From assembly GCA_963921195.1 (NCBI GenBank), contig OY992536.1, positions 321,363,038-321,427,037 on the forward strand: a stretch of DNA of 64,000 bases, given 5' to 3'. The position numbers were made by a program, and so were the translations under genes. Below the pieces are notes generated by a model. That model had not been told where the DNA came from, ran no database searches, and saw only the letters and a list, made by a program, of their open reading frames with translations. Numbering within the stretch: the stretch's first letter is position 1; the number at the start of each line of letters is the position of its first letter. Shown here in pieces: positions 11,914 to 24,500 of this stretch. Source of the DNA: Pegoplata infirma. Taxonomy: Eukaryota > Arthropoda > Insecta > Diptera > Anthomyiidae.

Positions 11914-14900
11914 CTGTTAAATGAAATTGAAGAAAATTACAATTAAATTACATGGCAGCATGATTATGAACTATGTAACACAGTTTAAGGTTAAATTATG
12001 TTGTTTGCAATTTAAACTATTATTAAATTTATCTATGCATGATTAAACATGTGCAATGCATAATGCATAAATAAGAAGATGCATACTTACCGCTTTTAAT
12101 GTATTTGCTATCAGTGAAGCCGTCTTTCTGTACGTTTTTGTCAAATAGTGGGCAAAACGTTCATTTTCCGTTTCCCTTGAACCCAGTTGCATAAATTCAC
12201 CTTGAACCAAATCCGTTAAAATCTATAAAAAAAAAAAATAAAAGAAGAATTTAAAAAAAAAATAATTTAAAATTCAATTAATTGTGTTAAGGCACAATTG
12301 ACATTTTCAATTGTAACAAAAAACAATTTAAATTTAAAACGGAAGTGAAACTTTGTGTACTAGAGTATTTTGTAAAATTTAATTTTGTTTTAATTTGTAC
12401 TACCTCCGTCCCAAAATAATCTTAACATTTCTATATTTTGGCTGGGATTATGGAGGATTTTTTAAAAAAGCTTTGTTTTTTTTGTTAATATATATCGGGA
12501 CATATCAGTAATTTAAAAATTCTTTATAGCTTTGCAATTTTTCAATTCACGTGCAAAATGGATGCAATAAACTGCATCCAGATAAATGAGACAACTTGTT
12601 TTCGACGTTACAAACAGGCATGGTGTCCACTATGGTCGAAAAGATGAAAATTATTACAAATTGCGGCGTATGAAATAAGAAATTTTACGCTAGAGGCCCT
12701 TTTAACGGTTTTTTATAAATGCATTATGGATGCAATAGGGACATCTTGCAAATATTTTTAATTAATTTTGTTACAGTTTAAGTACACGAGATTAGTATAA
12801 GATTGTTTTTTTAACTTTTTCTTGTATTATTTCAACTAAAACACTGCTTAATAAAATGTTAAGTTTATTTTGGGACAAAAAAATGTATAGAAATGTTAAA
12901 AATATTTTGGGACGGAGGTAGTATTCTTTAGTTTAAAGTTTTGTTGTTATTGTTGTTTTATAGCGTGTAATTAATTGTTTAATTAACAAGTTTAAGGTAG
13001 TTTTTATTTTTGTTAAAGGCATTGCATTGTTTTTCTAAGTTTAAATTAGAATTCATGTAATTTCGCGCAGACTATATTCATTCATTTCTAACATTTATAC
13101 AAAAAAAAAGCCTTGAGCCTCTCGAATAATATATAGTTTATTAAATGTGCATAGTTTCATGTGTGTGTAAGCTTTTTCCAAACGATAAAGTTTATTGCAA
13201 TTTTTAATAGTTTTAAACTTGACAGAAATCCATAAATTGTTTTTATTATTTTTTGCCAAAATTAAAACCAAATTCTTTTCATATCAATTTCATATTCTGT
13301 GGTGCAACAGGGCGTATAAGTGTTATTTTTATTTATTTCAAAAAATCACAATGTGTTCAGTGTGGCTATATTTTACTAACATTCGCGATTTGGACGATTT
13401 TGCTTATGTCTAATTTTCAATTTACAAAATTTTTAATTAAAATGTATTTAAGTTAAAACATGCCAATTAAACCGAAAAATATAATATTTTTGACCTTACC
13501 CCCTTAGAATATGATTAAATTTGGAATACAGTGTGGCCCTTACAACAAAATGATATTGCCAATACATATTTTGGACTTCGGGTTATATTTCTTCCGGAGA
13601 TATCGGGTCATGAAAATTGGGAAAATCGTATGATTTTGTACTCAAAAAAAAAAAAAGACCTAACTAAATTTTCGGACACAACTTCCTTCAAAATAGATCA
13701 TTAATTTTCCCACAAAAAGTTTGGAAATTTTCTTAACTTTTAGGAAAAAAATTTAGCTCATGTACTGCAGTGGCGGGTACAGCTTTTGGGTTTGGGGGGG
13801 GGGAAATTTTTTTTTTATTTGAATACAAAAAAAATCATAAATTCTCCATTTCGGACGAGCAAAAACAGGGTTCCTTTTTTTTTGCAAAAAAAGTGATGGG
13901 AAAGCTATTAAATCTACAAATTTATTATGTTTTGCCGAAGGATGTTTGGTTTTCATAATCATATTTTGTTTAGATCAATTTTTTTATTTGTATTAAAATT
14001 ATACATTTTCATATACTACATAGAAAAAGTTTCAGATTCTAACACATTTGACGCAGAGAAAAGCCTAAGGCCGATGTTCCAAAAAAGTAATTTAAATAAA
14101 ATATGTGAAAATTAAAATTTCCAAATTTTTTTGGTGTTCTAGATTACACATCCGAAATTTTTTTTCGTTTTGTTTCACAAAAATACAATTTGGTGAAAGT
14201 AAAACGAATGCACTTTTTTCCTTATAATTTTTTAAATTTTAATTATTTGATTTCAGCTTCGAATGAAAACGTGATCAACTAAACACTAAACTTGATTTCA
14301 TGTGATTCGGAAAATTTCATGTGAGTTGAAATGTTGTCATAAATATAACAGAGGCCTAAATCTGAGAATTTTTCAATAGGAGAAGTTCTTCCTACATAGA
14401 AAACATCAGATGTTGAGACATTTTTCCAGAAGAAATTATTTTTATAGGAAAAATGTCTCAGAATCTAAGACTTCTTCTTTACGAAAAATGACTCAAAATC
14501 TGCGACTTTTTTCGTATAGAAAAATTTTTAGATTCAAAGAACTTTTTTCCACAGAAAAAGTCTCAGCTTCTGAGACCTTTTACTATAGAAAAAGTCTCAT
14601 ATATTAAAGCATTTTTAAGATATATTTGGATTCCTATAGAAAAGGTGTCAAATTATTAGATTTGTTTCGTAAGGAAAAATTTTTAGATTCTGTGACTTTT
14701 TTCTATAGAAAAAGTCTTTTTTATAGAAAAGAATTTTTTCTATAGAAAAAGTCTCAGATTTTTAGACCTTTTTCCTATAGAAAAGTCTCAGATTCTGAGA
14801 TATTTTTCCTAAAGAAAAAGCCGCCGATTCTCAGATCTTTTTTCCTATAGAAAAAGTCTGAGATTCTTACGCCTCTTTTTTGTAGAAAAAGTCCCAGATT

Positions 14901-15565
14901 CTTAGGCCTTTTTCCTATGGATTCTTAAACATTTTTTCTATAGGAAAAGTCTCAGATTCTTAGACCTTTTTCCTATAATTAAGTCTCAAATTTTGATTTT
15001 TCCCATAGCAAAAATTCTAAAAATTTCATTTTGACTTTTATTTTCTGAATCATTTCTCCAAACAAAAATTTTCAGATTCAAATATAAAATTAATATAATA
15101 AGTATGATCCCATGATGAAGTGTTTTTATTTATTGTTTCCTTTAATTTCAAATCATTTTTAATTTCAACCTAACCGAGATCTTGTATGAAAGACTGTCGT
15201 AAGTCATTGTTTTATACCAAAATTCATAATAAGATTGACAGATATTCTTCAGAGAAAATTTTCAGATTATGTCACATTTTTCCTTTAAAAAATTTTAAAT
15301 TTTCCCTATAAAAATTTTCAGATTTTTTCTGTGAAAAATTTTCGGATTTCGAGATTTTTTTTCTTAGGAAAATTTTTTTTAGAAAATTTCCTTCTTCCTT
15401 CTTTTTCTTTTTATACCCTCCACTCTAGTGATAGAGGGTATATATAAGTTTGTCATTCCGTTTGTAACACCTCGAAATATTGGTCTAGGACCCCATAAAG
15501 TATATATATTTATGATCCTCGATCGATTTTAAGTCGATCTAGCGATGTCCGTCCGTCCGTCCGTC

Positions 15566-15597
<32 letters not shown>

Positions 15598-18500
15598 CGT
15601 AGAAAACACGCTAACTTTTGAAAGACTTTACAGAGGCTACTGAAGTTTGGCATATATGTTTGTCATTTACCTGGTCAGGTTGGTATTGCAATCCAGCCAA
15701 ATCGGTCCAGTGGTTCAAAAGTTATGAGCAAAAGAGTAAATTTCGGCAAGGGTGTTTCGCGAATTTACGAGATAAAAAACACGATAACTTTCGAAAGACA
15801 ATGATGAGACTACTGAAGCTTGGCATGTGTCTTTGCCGTTCCCCAGGTCTGTTTGGTATTAAATTTCAGCTCAATCGGTCCAGTGGTTCAAAAGTTATAA
15901 GCAAAACCCTAAGTTTCAGATTAGTTTCATATAAAATGCCACGTGTTTTAACAAGTTTTAAAAGCATTGGTGGTAACTAAACAATGCTTTTCAAACAAGT
16001 TTAATTTTAAAGCAATGCTTTTTAAACTTGTTTAGTTTTAAAAGCATTGGTAACTTAAAAATTACACTCGAAAAAAATACGTACGAGCATTCACTCAGAA
16101 ATATTTTTACAGTAAAAAAACATTACACTCGAAAAAAAATTTTACACTAAAAAAAAAAAAATAGTAATTTTTCTTTTTTAAAAAAAAAAAAAAAATGACA
16201 AAAAAAGAGTTTTTTACTCAAAATAAAATATTTCTAATCAAAATGTTAATTTTTTCACGTTAAAAAATGTACTACCCTTTAAAAAAATGCATTGTGGAGG
16301 GTATTCATAGATTCGGCAAAGTCGAATTTAACTTTTCTACTTGTTTTTTTTGACTTTTTTTCTATTTTGTTTTTTTTTAAATTGGGAAGGGGGGGGGGGA
16401 TTTCGCCTTTCCCCACCCCCTTGTACCCACGCATGATGTATTGCTAAATAGTCTAAAAATTTTCCTTAAATTAAATTCCCTAATATAGGATGTTTTTTTA
16501 AAGGTTTACAGCTTTTGAGTTGGTAAAACTGCTTTATTTGAAAACCGATTTAACAGCTGATGGTTGAATATTGTTAAGTATGGTGTGACATTTTATCATG
16601 CAAAGACTTACAGAAGAGCAACGCTTGCAAATTGTTAAAATTTTCTATCAAAAAAATGGTTCTGTTTGTCAAACTTTAACTTTATCCTGTTAATTGGCTA
16701 CCAAGATCGTTTGATCTAACCCCATTGGACTATTTTCTTTGGATATATGTATGCAAAGCAACTATTCCGATATTCCGATAAATTTGATACTATTAAATAC
16801 CTGGAAATCAACATTCGACGAGTTATTGGTGAAATTCGGAATACGGCCGCAAATTCTGTGAAAATTGTGTAAAAATAGAGGTGCAGATTACTCCATGTAA
16901 TCTTCGTGGTGGCGATATGGCCCCAAATCATTTTTAAACATTAATGTCATAAAGTCAGTTTAATTGATATTAAAAATATTTTTTCTTATTTTATTTTAAT
17001 TTAAAGTTCAATAACAGCAAAAAAAACACCCCATACATGGAAGAAATTCTTACCGCCAAAGAAATTTTCCCTAAATATATGAAAAAAATCTGATTAATTT
17101 TAATTAAAACAAGTAGAAAAATTAAATTCGACTTGGTCGAATCTATGAATACCCTCCACAATGTTATCTGTTAGTAATTTTCTAAAAAAAATTTCAAAAA
17201 TTGCATTACAAATTTTTTATTAGAAATATATGTATATATTATTTTGAGTCAAACTTTCTTTTAATCAATCAAATTTTTTTGAGTGTAAAATTTTTTTGAC
17301 TGTCAACATTTTTTTGAGTCTGCCATTTCATTAAACAAAAAAAAAAAATAATAATGTGTACATTTTTTTTTGAGTGTAACATTTTTTTTTTTTTGAGTGT
17401 AAATACTTTTTTAGTGTACAATTTCTTTGAGTAACAAATTACTTTGTAAAATATTTTTGTTGTTTTATACCTATAATGTAATACAAAAAAAAAACTATTT
17501 CACATATTTTCTTCTTTTTATATTACCATCTTCTTCTTTAAAAACCAAAAACAAATTAACATTCAATCATACACATACTTTATTTGATTTTTTCCCGTTA
17601 CATACAGTAACACTCACAATAACGAAACAATAACAAATATTTACTTGTCTAACAACTAAACTGCACCCCACGACAAGAAAACAAACAACAAGTTTTACAA
17701 AACTGGTATTTCACCATGCTTATAAAACTTGTTTAACGAGTTTTCAACAGTTTAAGGTGAAACAAATCTGAAATTCACTGCTTTGCTTATAACTTTTGAA
17801 CCACTGAACCGATTTTGCTGAAATTCAAAACCAAACAGCCTCGAGAAACGACAAATATATATGCTAAGCTTCAGCCCCCTCAGAATTGTCTTTCGAAAGT
17901 TATAGTGGTTTTAATCTTGTAAATTCGAAAAATACCCTTGCCGAAATTTACTATTTTCCTCATAACTTTTGAACCACTGGACCGATTTCGCTGGATTGCA
18001 ATACCAACCTGACCCGGTAAATGGAGAACATATATGTTAAACTTCAGGAGCCTCCGTAAAGTCTTTCAAAAGTTAGCGTGTTTTCAACGGACAGACAGAC
18101 AGACGGACGGACGGACGGACGGACGGACGGACGGACATCGCTAGATCGACTTAAAATCGATCAAGGACCATGAATATATATACTTTATGGGGTCTTAGAC
18201 CAATATTTCGATGTGTTACAAACGGAATGACAAACTTATATATACCCTCTATCACTAGAGTGGAGGGTATAAAAATAAATATTGTTTTATTCGACCTTTA
18301 AAATATTATATTTTGAGTAGGTTTATTTTAGCTCGAGGTCATTATTTCCTTTGTTGGTTAGTTGATGATCGCGATCTTACTACGATGGTACAATTTTCGT
18401 CTTCTAATTCCCAATGAGAGTAGAATATGTATTATTATTTTAGTTTGATCATTAACGACTGTCATTAAAGACCCTTTGCTACTTGTAGTATATGGTTTTT

Positions 18501-21500
18501 ATTTTTGCTAAATAATTTTGACAATGTGATCTGACAAATCCCGAACACGTGTTGATTAAGTCTTGCAAAAAACATAAATAAATTTAAAACAGAAAAATCA
18601 TAGTTTTAATTAGTAAACGAAATAGTGACCTCAAGCTAGAATAAACCTACTCAAAATATATGAAAAAATTCTTAATTTTTAAGACATATTCCTCTTCTTT
18701 AGTTTTAGGATGAAATTTACTACCAAAAAAAATATTTGATAAAAAAAAATATTGATCAAAAATAAATATTGATGACAAAAAAATATTGATAAAAAAACAA
18801 AATATTGATGGAAAAAAAAATATTGATAAAAAAAAAAATATTGATGAATAAATTATGTTACGTTTTATTCACCAGAGGGTGAATAGTTTTTATTCACCAC
18901 GAGGTGAATTATTATCCAAGTTACAAACCCAACTTACTAAAATTTTTGGTTTTAGGAAAATTTGTAATTCTTATTTTCTTTTTTCTTAATCGTTAGCTTA
19001 TATAGTCAAACTAAGGTTGCTTCCTGCAACTTTTTTAAAATTAGACATCAGCTAAAAACATTATCACAGACTAATACAGACTCGACATAAGTGACAGGTG
19101 TCAAAAAAGTATTCTTTAATCATATGGTTAATATTTTCAAATTATTCTACGCATTAGGTTAGAAAGAGAAAACTGATATAACGCGCCATAAGAAAAATGG
19201 ATGCCAGATCAGTTTTTGTTGTTTCACTCACTCCTAAGTCGTAGAAAGTGTTGCCATGTTACCGTAAAACGGACTAAAAACCGCTGTGTTTTCTCCTAAA
19301 ATCGCTTAGTTTTTCCCCATTTTTTCTTATAAAACTCTACTGTCGAGTCTGTATTTAGTCTGTGACATTATCATGTTAAAACAAGTAGAAAAGAAAAACA
19401 TTATAAAAATGTTGCATTTATTAACAAAACAAAAAAACATGTAAAAAAATGGTATTTTTCAGAGGTTGGTTTAGTTCTTCAAGGGGGAACTTTTTTCCCC
19501 TTGTCCGATTTTGCTCATTTACGAACTTAACCTGCCTAGGAACATAAGACATATTCGTGCCAAATGTCGGGAGTCTAGCTTTTTTATTTTGGACTGCATC
19601 GTGTTAACTACAAACGGACAGACGGACGGACATTGCTAGAATGTCTTAGAATCGATGACTGATCATAAATATATATACTTAATGGGGTCCTTGACCGATA
19701 TTTTTATGCGTTACACACAAAATGACAAAATGAGTATATTCCCATACTGTAGTTGGAGGGTATACAAATTTTTTTTTTAAACTAATTTTTGAACCAAAAA
19801 AAAAAATATTTACTAAATTTTTTTTGAGTGTAAATTTTTTTTGAGTGTAAAATTTTTTCGAGTTTTTTTTTTGTGTAAAAATATTTTTGAGTGACAAAAA
19901 TACGTTGTAAAATATTTTTGTGACTTACCAATATTTTTAAAACAGGTTCAACGGGTTTTCAACACGTGAATTTAAGGTTAAGCTAATCTGAAATTTACGG
20001 TTTTGCTAATAACTTTTGAACCAATCAACCGATTTGGCTGAAATTCAACACGAACTAGTCCAGAGGAACGACAAATAAATATGTTAAGCTTCAGCATCCT
20101 CTGAATTGGCTTTCGAAAGTTAGCATGTTTTTTTATCTCGTAAATTCACGAAAACCCCTTGCCGAAAGGGTATCGCTGGATGTCTCGAAATCGATCGAGG
20201 ATCATGAATATATATACTTTATGGGATCCTATACCAATATTTCGAGGTGTTACAAACGGAATAGAGTGGAGGTTATAAAAACTATTCAAGTTTTCATGAA
20301 AACGAATTTTCTAAAAACAAAAAATTTTTAGATAATGCCAAAGCAGATTTCTCTGTTGTTTTGACAGATTTCTCTGCTGATTTCACCTAAATAATCATGC
20401 TTGTTTTTCAGCAAACCGTGTCTGCTAAAATCAGTAGATTTCTCATATGGCTGTATTTTCAGCAGATTTTTCTGCTGATTGGACAGAGGATTTATTTTGA
20501 GTGTAGTGTAAAATTCATCACTTATTCAGTGAAGGGTGCAGCTTTTGCGTTTGGGGGGAATTTTTTTTACTTCGAACAAAAAAAAACCTTAATTTACCGT
20601 GGTCGGAAAAAGCAAAGCTTATACTTTTATACTACCCTCCTTAAAATAAGCTTTGTTTTTCATTATCATATTTCCTTTTAGATAATTTTTATTCAATTTG
20701 TTTTAAAAGAAAATTTTACATTTTCGTATACATGGAAAAATTCTCAGATTCTAATACATTTGTCCTATAAAAAATTCTTAATCAGAGAATTTGTCAATAG
20801 TAGAAATTAGTGTCAATAGTGAAATCAGTACCGTAGTACCGGGAATACCGGTATTCCCGGTTCTCGGTATTACCGGGAAATAGTACCGGTTTCCCGGTTC
20901 TTAATTCATTCCCGGTATTCCCGGGAATACCGGTATTCCCGGTTCCGGTTATGACGGTATTCCCGGGAATACCGGTATGAATATTTTGTAAAATTTTGTA
21001 CAATTAAAATTTTTTCTTTGCTTTTACCAAAAAAAATACAAAACATGTGAATAACACCATTTCCATTTTATTTTTTTAATTTTAGAAAAAATAGTTGCTG
21101 ATTTTTAAATAATTTTACAAACACAACTAAATATTACTGAAATACTGATTAAATAGTGTAATTTAAATATTTTATGGTATAGTATTTTTTTGGTTTTTGA
21201 GAACCGGTACCAGGATCAGAACCGGGAATACCGGTATTCCCGGGAATATATCTAGAACCGGGAAACCGGTTCCAGAACCGGGAATACCGGTATTCCCGGG
21301 AATACCGAGAACCGGGAAATGGGGGGCACTAGTAGAAATTCTTCCTACATAGAAAATATCAGATTCTGAGACATTTTTCATAAAGAAAACCATTTTTATA
21401 GGAAATATGTCTAAAAATCTGAGACTTTTTCTTTACGAAAATTGTCTCAGATTCTGAGACATTTTTCCTAAAGAAAAAGTATCAGATTCTGAAATATTTT

Positions 21501-24500
21501 TCCTACACACAGAAAAATAAATTTCAAATCGAATTTTTTAGTTGTATCAACTCATAATTCGGTTGTCGCTATAATTTTTTGTGTGACAACCGAATTTCGT
21601 TATTGTTTCAAATAAATATCAGCTGTATCAACCTAATTTTAGTTGATACTACCGATATTCAATTGAGACGACCTATATATAAGTGAATCAACCGATTTTC
21701 AGTTGTATTAACTGAATTTCAGTTGGATATTTGGAAAATGTTTTTCTGTGCGTATAGAAAAAGTCGCAGATTCTGAGATAATTTTCTTATAGAAAAACTC
21801 GCAGATTCTCAGACATTTTTTCTGCAGAAATATTCATGTTTTTATACTTAAATTCTTAATAAGAGCTTCCAGATTGAAAGATATTTTTTCACAAAAAATT
21901 TTGTCGATTTAGTCACATTTTTGTTTTAAAAATGTTCAGATTTTTTTTTATGAAAAAATTTCGGATTTCAAAATTTTTTTTCTTTTGAAAATTTTTTAGA
22001 AAAGAAGAAAATTATTTGTCTTTCTTTTTTAATTTGGTATGGGGTGGAATTCCCCCTCCCCCCCTTGTACCCGCGGCAGAACTTATTCAAATATATCATT
22101 CTAACATAATATGCACGTGTAAATGATATAAACTCAAACTAACTATTAACAATTAAATGTGTCTTTCACAATCCATTAAAACATTCAAACAAAAATCTAA
22201 ATTTCAATGGCAAAGTTTAACTACTACAATTTTTCATACTTAACCGGATTTAAGTGATATTGAGAAAAAATAAACATTGTTAATTGGCATTGACACTTTA
22301 TTTTTCTATGAATAAAAGCTGCCAAAAATCTCATCTCCTTGTTTAGATAATATATAAAGTCAATAAAAAAATAAATTTGTATAAAAGTATTCAAACAGGC
22401 TCATACAAAACACACATACACTCACAAAAAGCATAAGTTTTATGAACATCATTCCCAACCATTCATAACAACTAAACACTATTCAAAGAAGTATTTTAAA
22501 TTTTTTTTTTTTTTACAATATTTGTTTAATAAGTTTACACTAATATGAGACTTGTTAAATAAAAATAAACAAACGGCCAAAAAGTTAAAATTTTTTTATA
22601 TTAATGAAAAAGTCCCTGAATTAGTAAATTTAATTCATTTAAAGTTTTTAAACGTACCTACTCTAACAAATGTGTCATCGACCAAAGAAGCCAGAAGAGA
22701 AGATACAGATTTAAGACCGAAACAAAAAAAAATCACAAAATAATCTCAACTACTTTACAACCCAAGTCAAGCATGCGGAAATTGATTAGTTACGTTAACA
22801 AATACTAACGCAAAAAAAAAATCCAAAAATCCATCCATTCATTTATTTATTCATCATACATTTCTTTTAATTTTATTGTATTTGGCAACATCATCTTTGG
22901 CTTACTGACAGTAAGTCTGGCTTTTTTATTTGGTATTTTGTATTTTTTTTGGAATTTGGCATCATATGCGAAGGTACAAAATTTATAAATTCACACCATA
23001 GAAAACTTATGTAATATTTAAATGTGAAATAAAATATTTTTTTTTTTTGTATTGTTAAATAGACATACGTGCAAAGAAACGTATAACTAACTTAAATATT
23101 AATATCGGCAGAGTTTAAACCAAGTGTTAAACCATTCATCTAACCATCAACTAGGTGCCATCTTTAATAAAAGGTGCGTTTTAAACACAAAAAAACCTTA
23201 AGTCAATTTCATCTTCTGTTTTTTTTTTTTTATTATATTTTCGCATAAATTTTGTTTTTAATAAGTATGTTTTTAAATTTAACACACCTTTTACACCAAA
23301 AAAAAAAAAATAAAAAAAGTACTAAATTAAAAAATTGCGACCATAACCAAATTCCTAAAATAAAAACTGAAATATACACGAGTGTACATAACAGTTGACC
23401 ACATTTTATGACTGACATTTTTGTCTGTCGGCATCTATAAACTTTAGGTGATTAACAGGAGCATATGCAGGGGAGGGAGCCCAGGAAAATTTTTCAGAAC
23501 CGATTCTGACAACACCTGTTCTAGAACAGGTTCTTTGGTAACCATACACTATTACACTTTAATTATTCAGAACAAGTTAAGTGAAAATTATTGTGAAGCT
23601 TGTTCTCTGCAATCAAAGTTTCATAACATTTTAGTTCTCAAGAATTAAAAAAGAATTATGCGTCAAAAAAATTAAAAAATAAATATCAATTTATTTTTGG
23701 TAACCAAGAAAAAACACGAAATTCTACTAAAATGGGTGGATATAATCGTGAAAATTGTTGAAACAAAGGTGAGTAAATTAAATTTTAATTGTCTGGGTCG
23801 GGTCAAATACTAATAATATTATGTTTTTTTATTTTTGTTTGCAGAAAATCCATGTTCTGGTATGTCATTATTGTAAGGTCCAAAATGCAACTTTGGAGGC
23901 GAAAAAGGATAAATGTGTGTTAAAAAAATGTAAATATTCCATGTTTTATATGATTGTCTTTATCTTTGTTTAATAAATTAATGCAATTCAAAATTTTTCT
24001 TTAATTCTCATTTCTGTTCCAAAATTTACTTCTAGAACCGATTCCGAGGAACAAAAATATGTTCTAATTTTGCTTACAAACACCTGTTGCTTTTGGGACA
24101 ATTCCTTTGTAAAAAGAATCGGTGTTGCACAAGAATTAGAACAGGTTCTAGGGAAGTAAAAGTTGTTCCACAATCGGTTCTTTGCAACCGAAAATTTTGC
24201 TGGGAGGGTAAGGGGATTGTGCGCCCAAAGGATATAATATAAACCCGTGGCACCTGGAGATCAAATGTTTGGATTTTTAAATATAACAAAAATACATTGA
24301 TACTCTCACAACATAAACAAGTAAGAAAGTTATATTCGGCCTTATTTGGTAAAAAAGGAATAATCCGCGAAAATATTTTTGGGGTAAAAAAACATGTTTG
24401 TACTTATTTAAATTCCTTTCGGTTTCAAATTCTGTTCATATATGTCGGCCAGAAGACGAATTAAAGAATTACACTTGTAAAAACCGATTTGTTCATATCT

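Larger units (their letters stand above)
13768..16435. mobile_element. hAT-like element, CAGTGGCGGGTACA ends, copy 1 (with nested DINE-1)
   Basis: The left end CAGTGGCGGGTACAGC pairs with the right end TTGTACCCACGCATG. The flanking 8-mers ATGTACTG (13760-13767) and ATGTATTG (16436-16443) differ at one base. Both ends have G/C homopolymer runs. The interior is a diverged array of TATAGAAAAAGTCTCAGATT units. A DINE-1 copy (15412-16346) is inserted near the right end. A second copy lies at 20528-22080. Confidence 0.8.
20528..22080. mobile_element. hAT-like element, CAGTGGCGGGTACA family, copy 2 (with nested MITEs)
   Basis: The left end AGTGAAGGGTGCAGCTTTTG and right end TTGTACCCGCGGCAGA are the relatives of copy 1 ends. 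The exact 8-bp duplication ACTTATTC flanks it at 20520-20527 and 22081-22088. The interior has the same TATAGAAAAAGTC/TCAGATTCTGAGAC units. Two smaller elements (20808-21331 and 21506-21752) sit inside it. Confidence 0.82.

Noticed and set aside
14360..15010. CRISPR-like regular repeat
   Set aside because: The units are diverged, have no unique spacers of constant length, and lie inside a hAT-like element in a eukaryotic intron.
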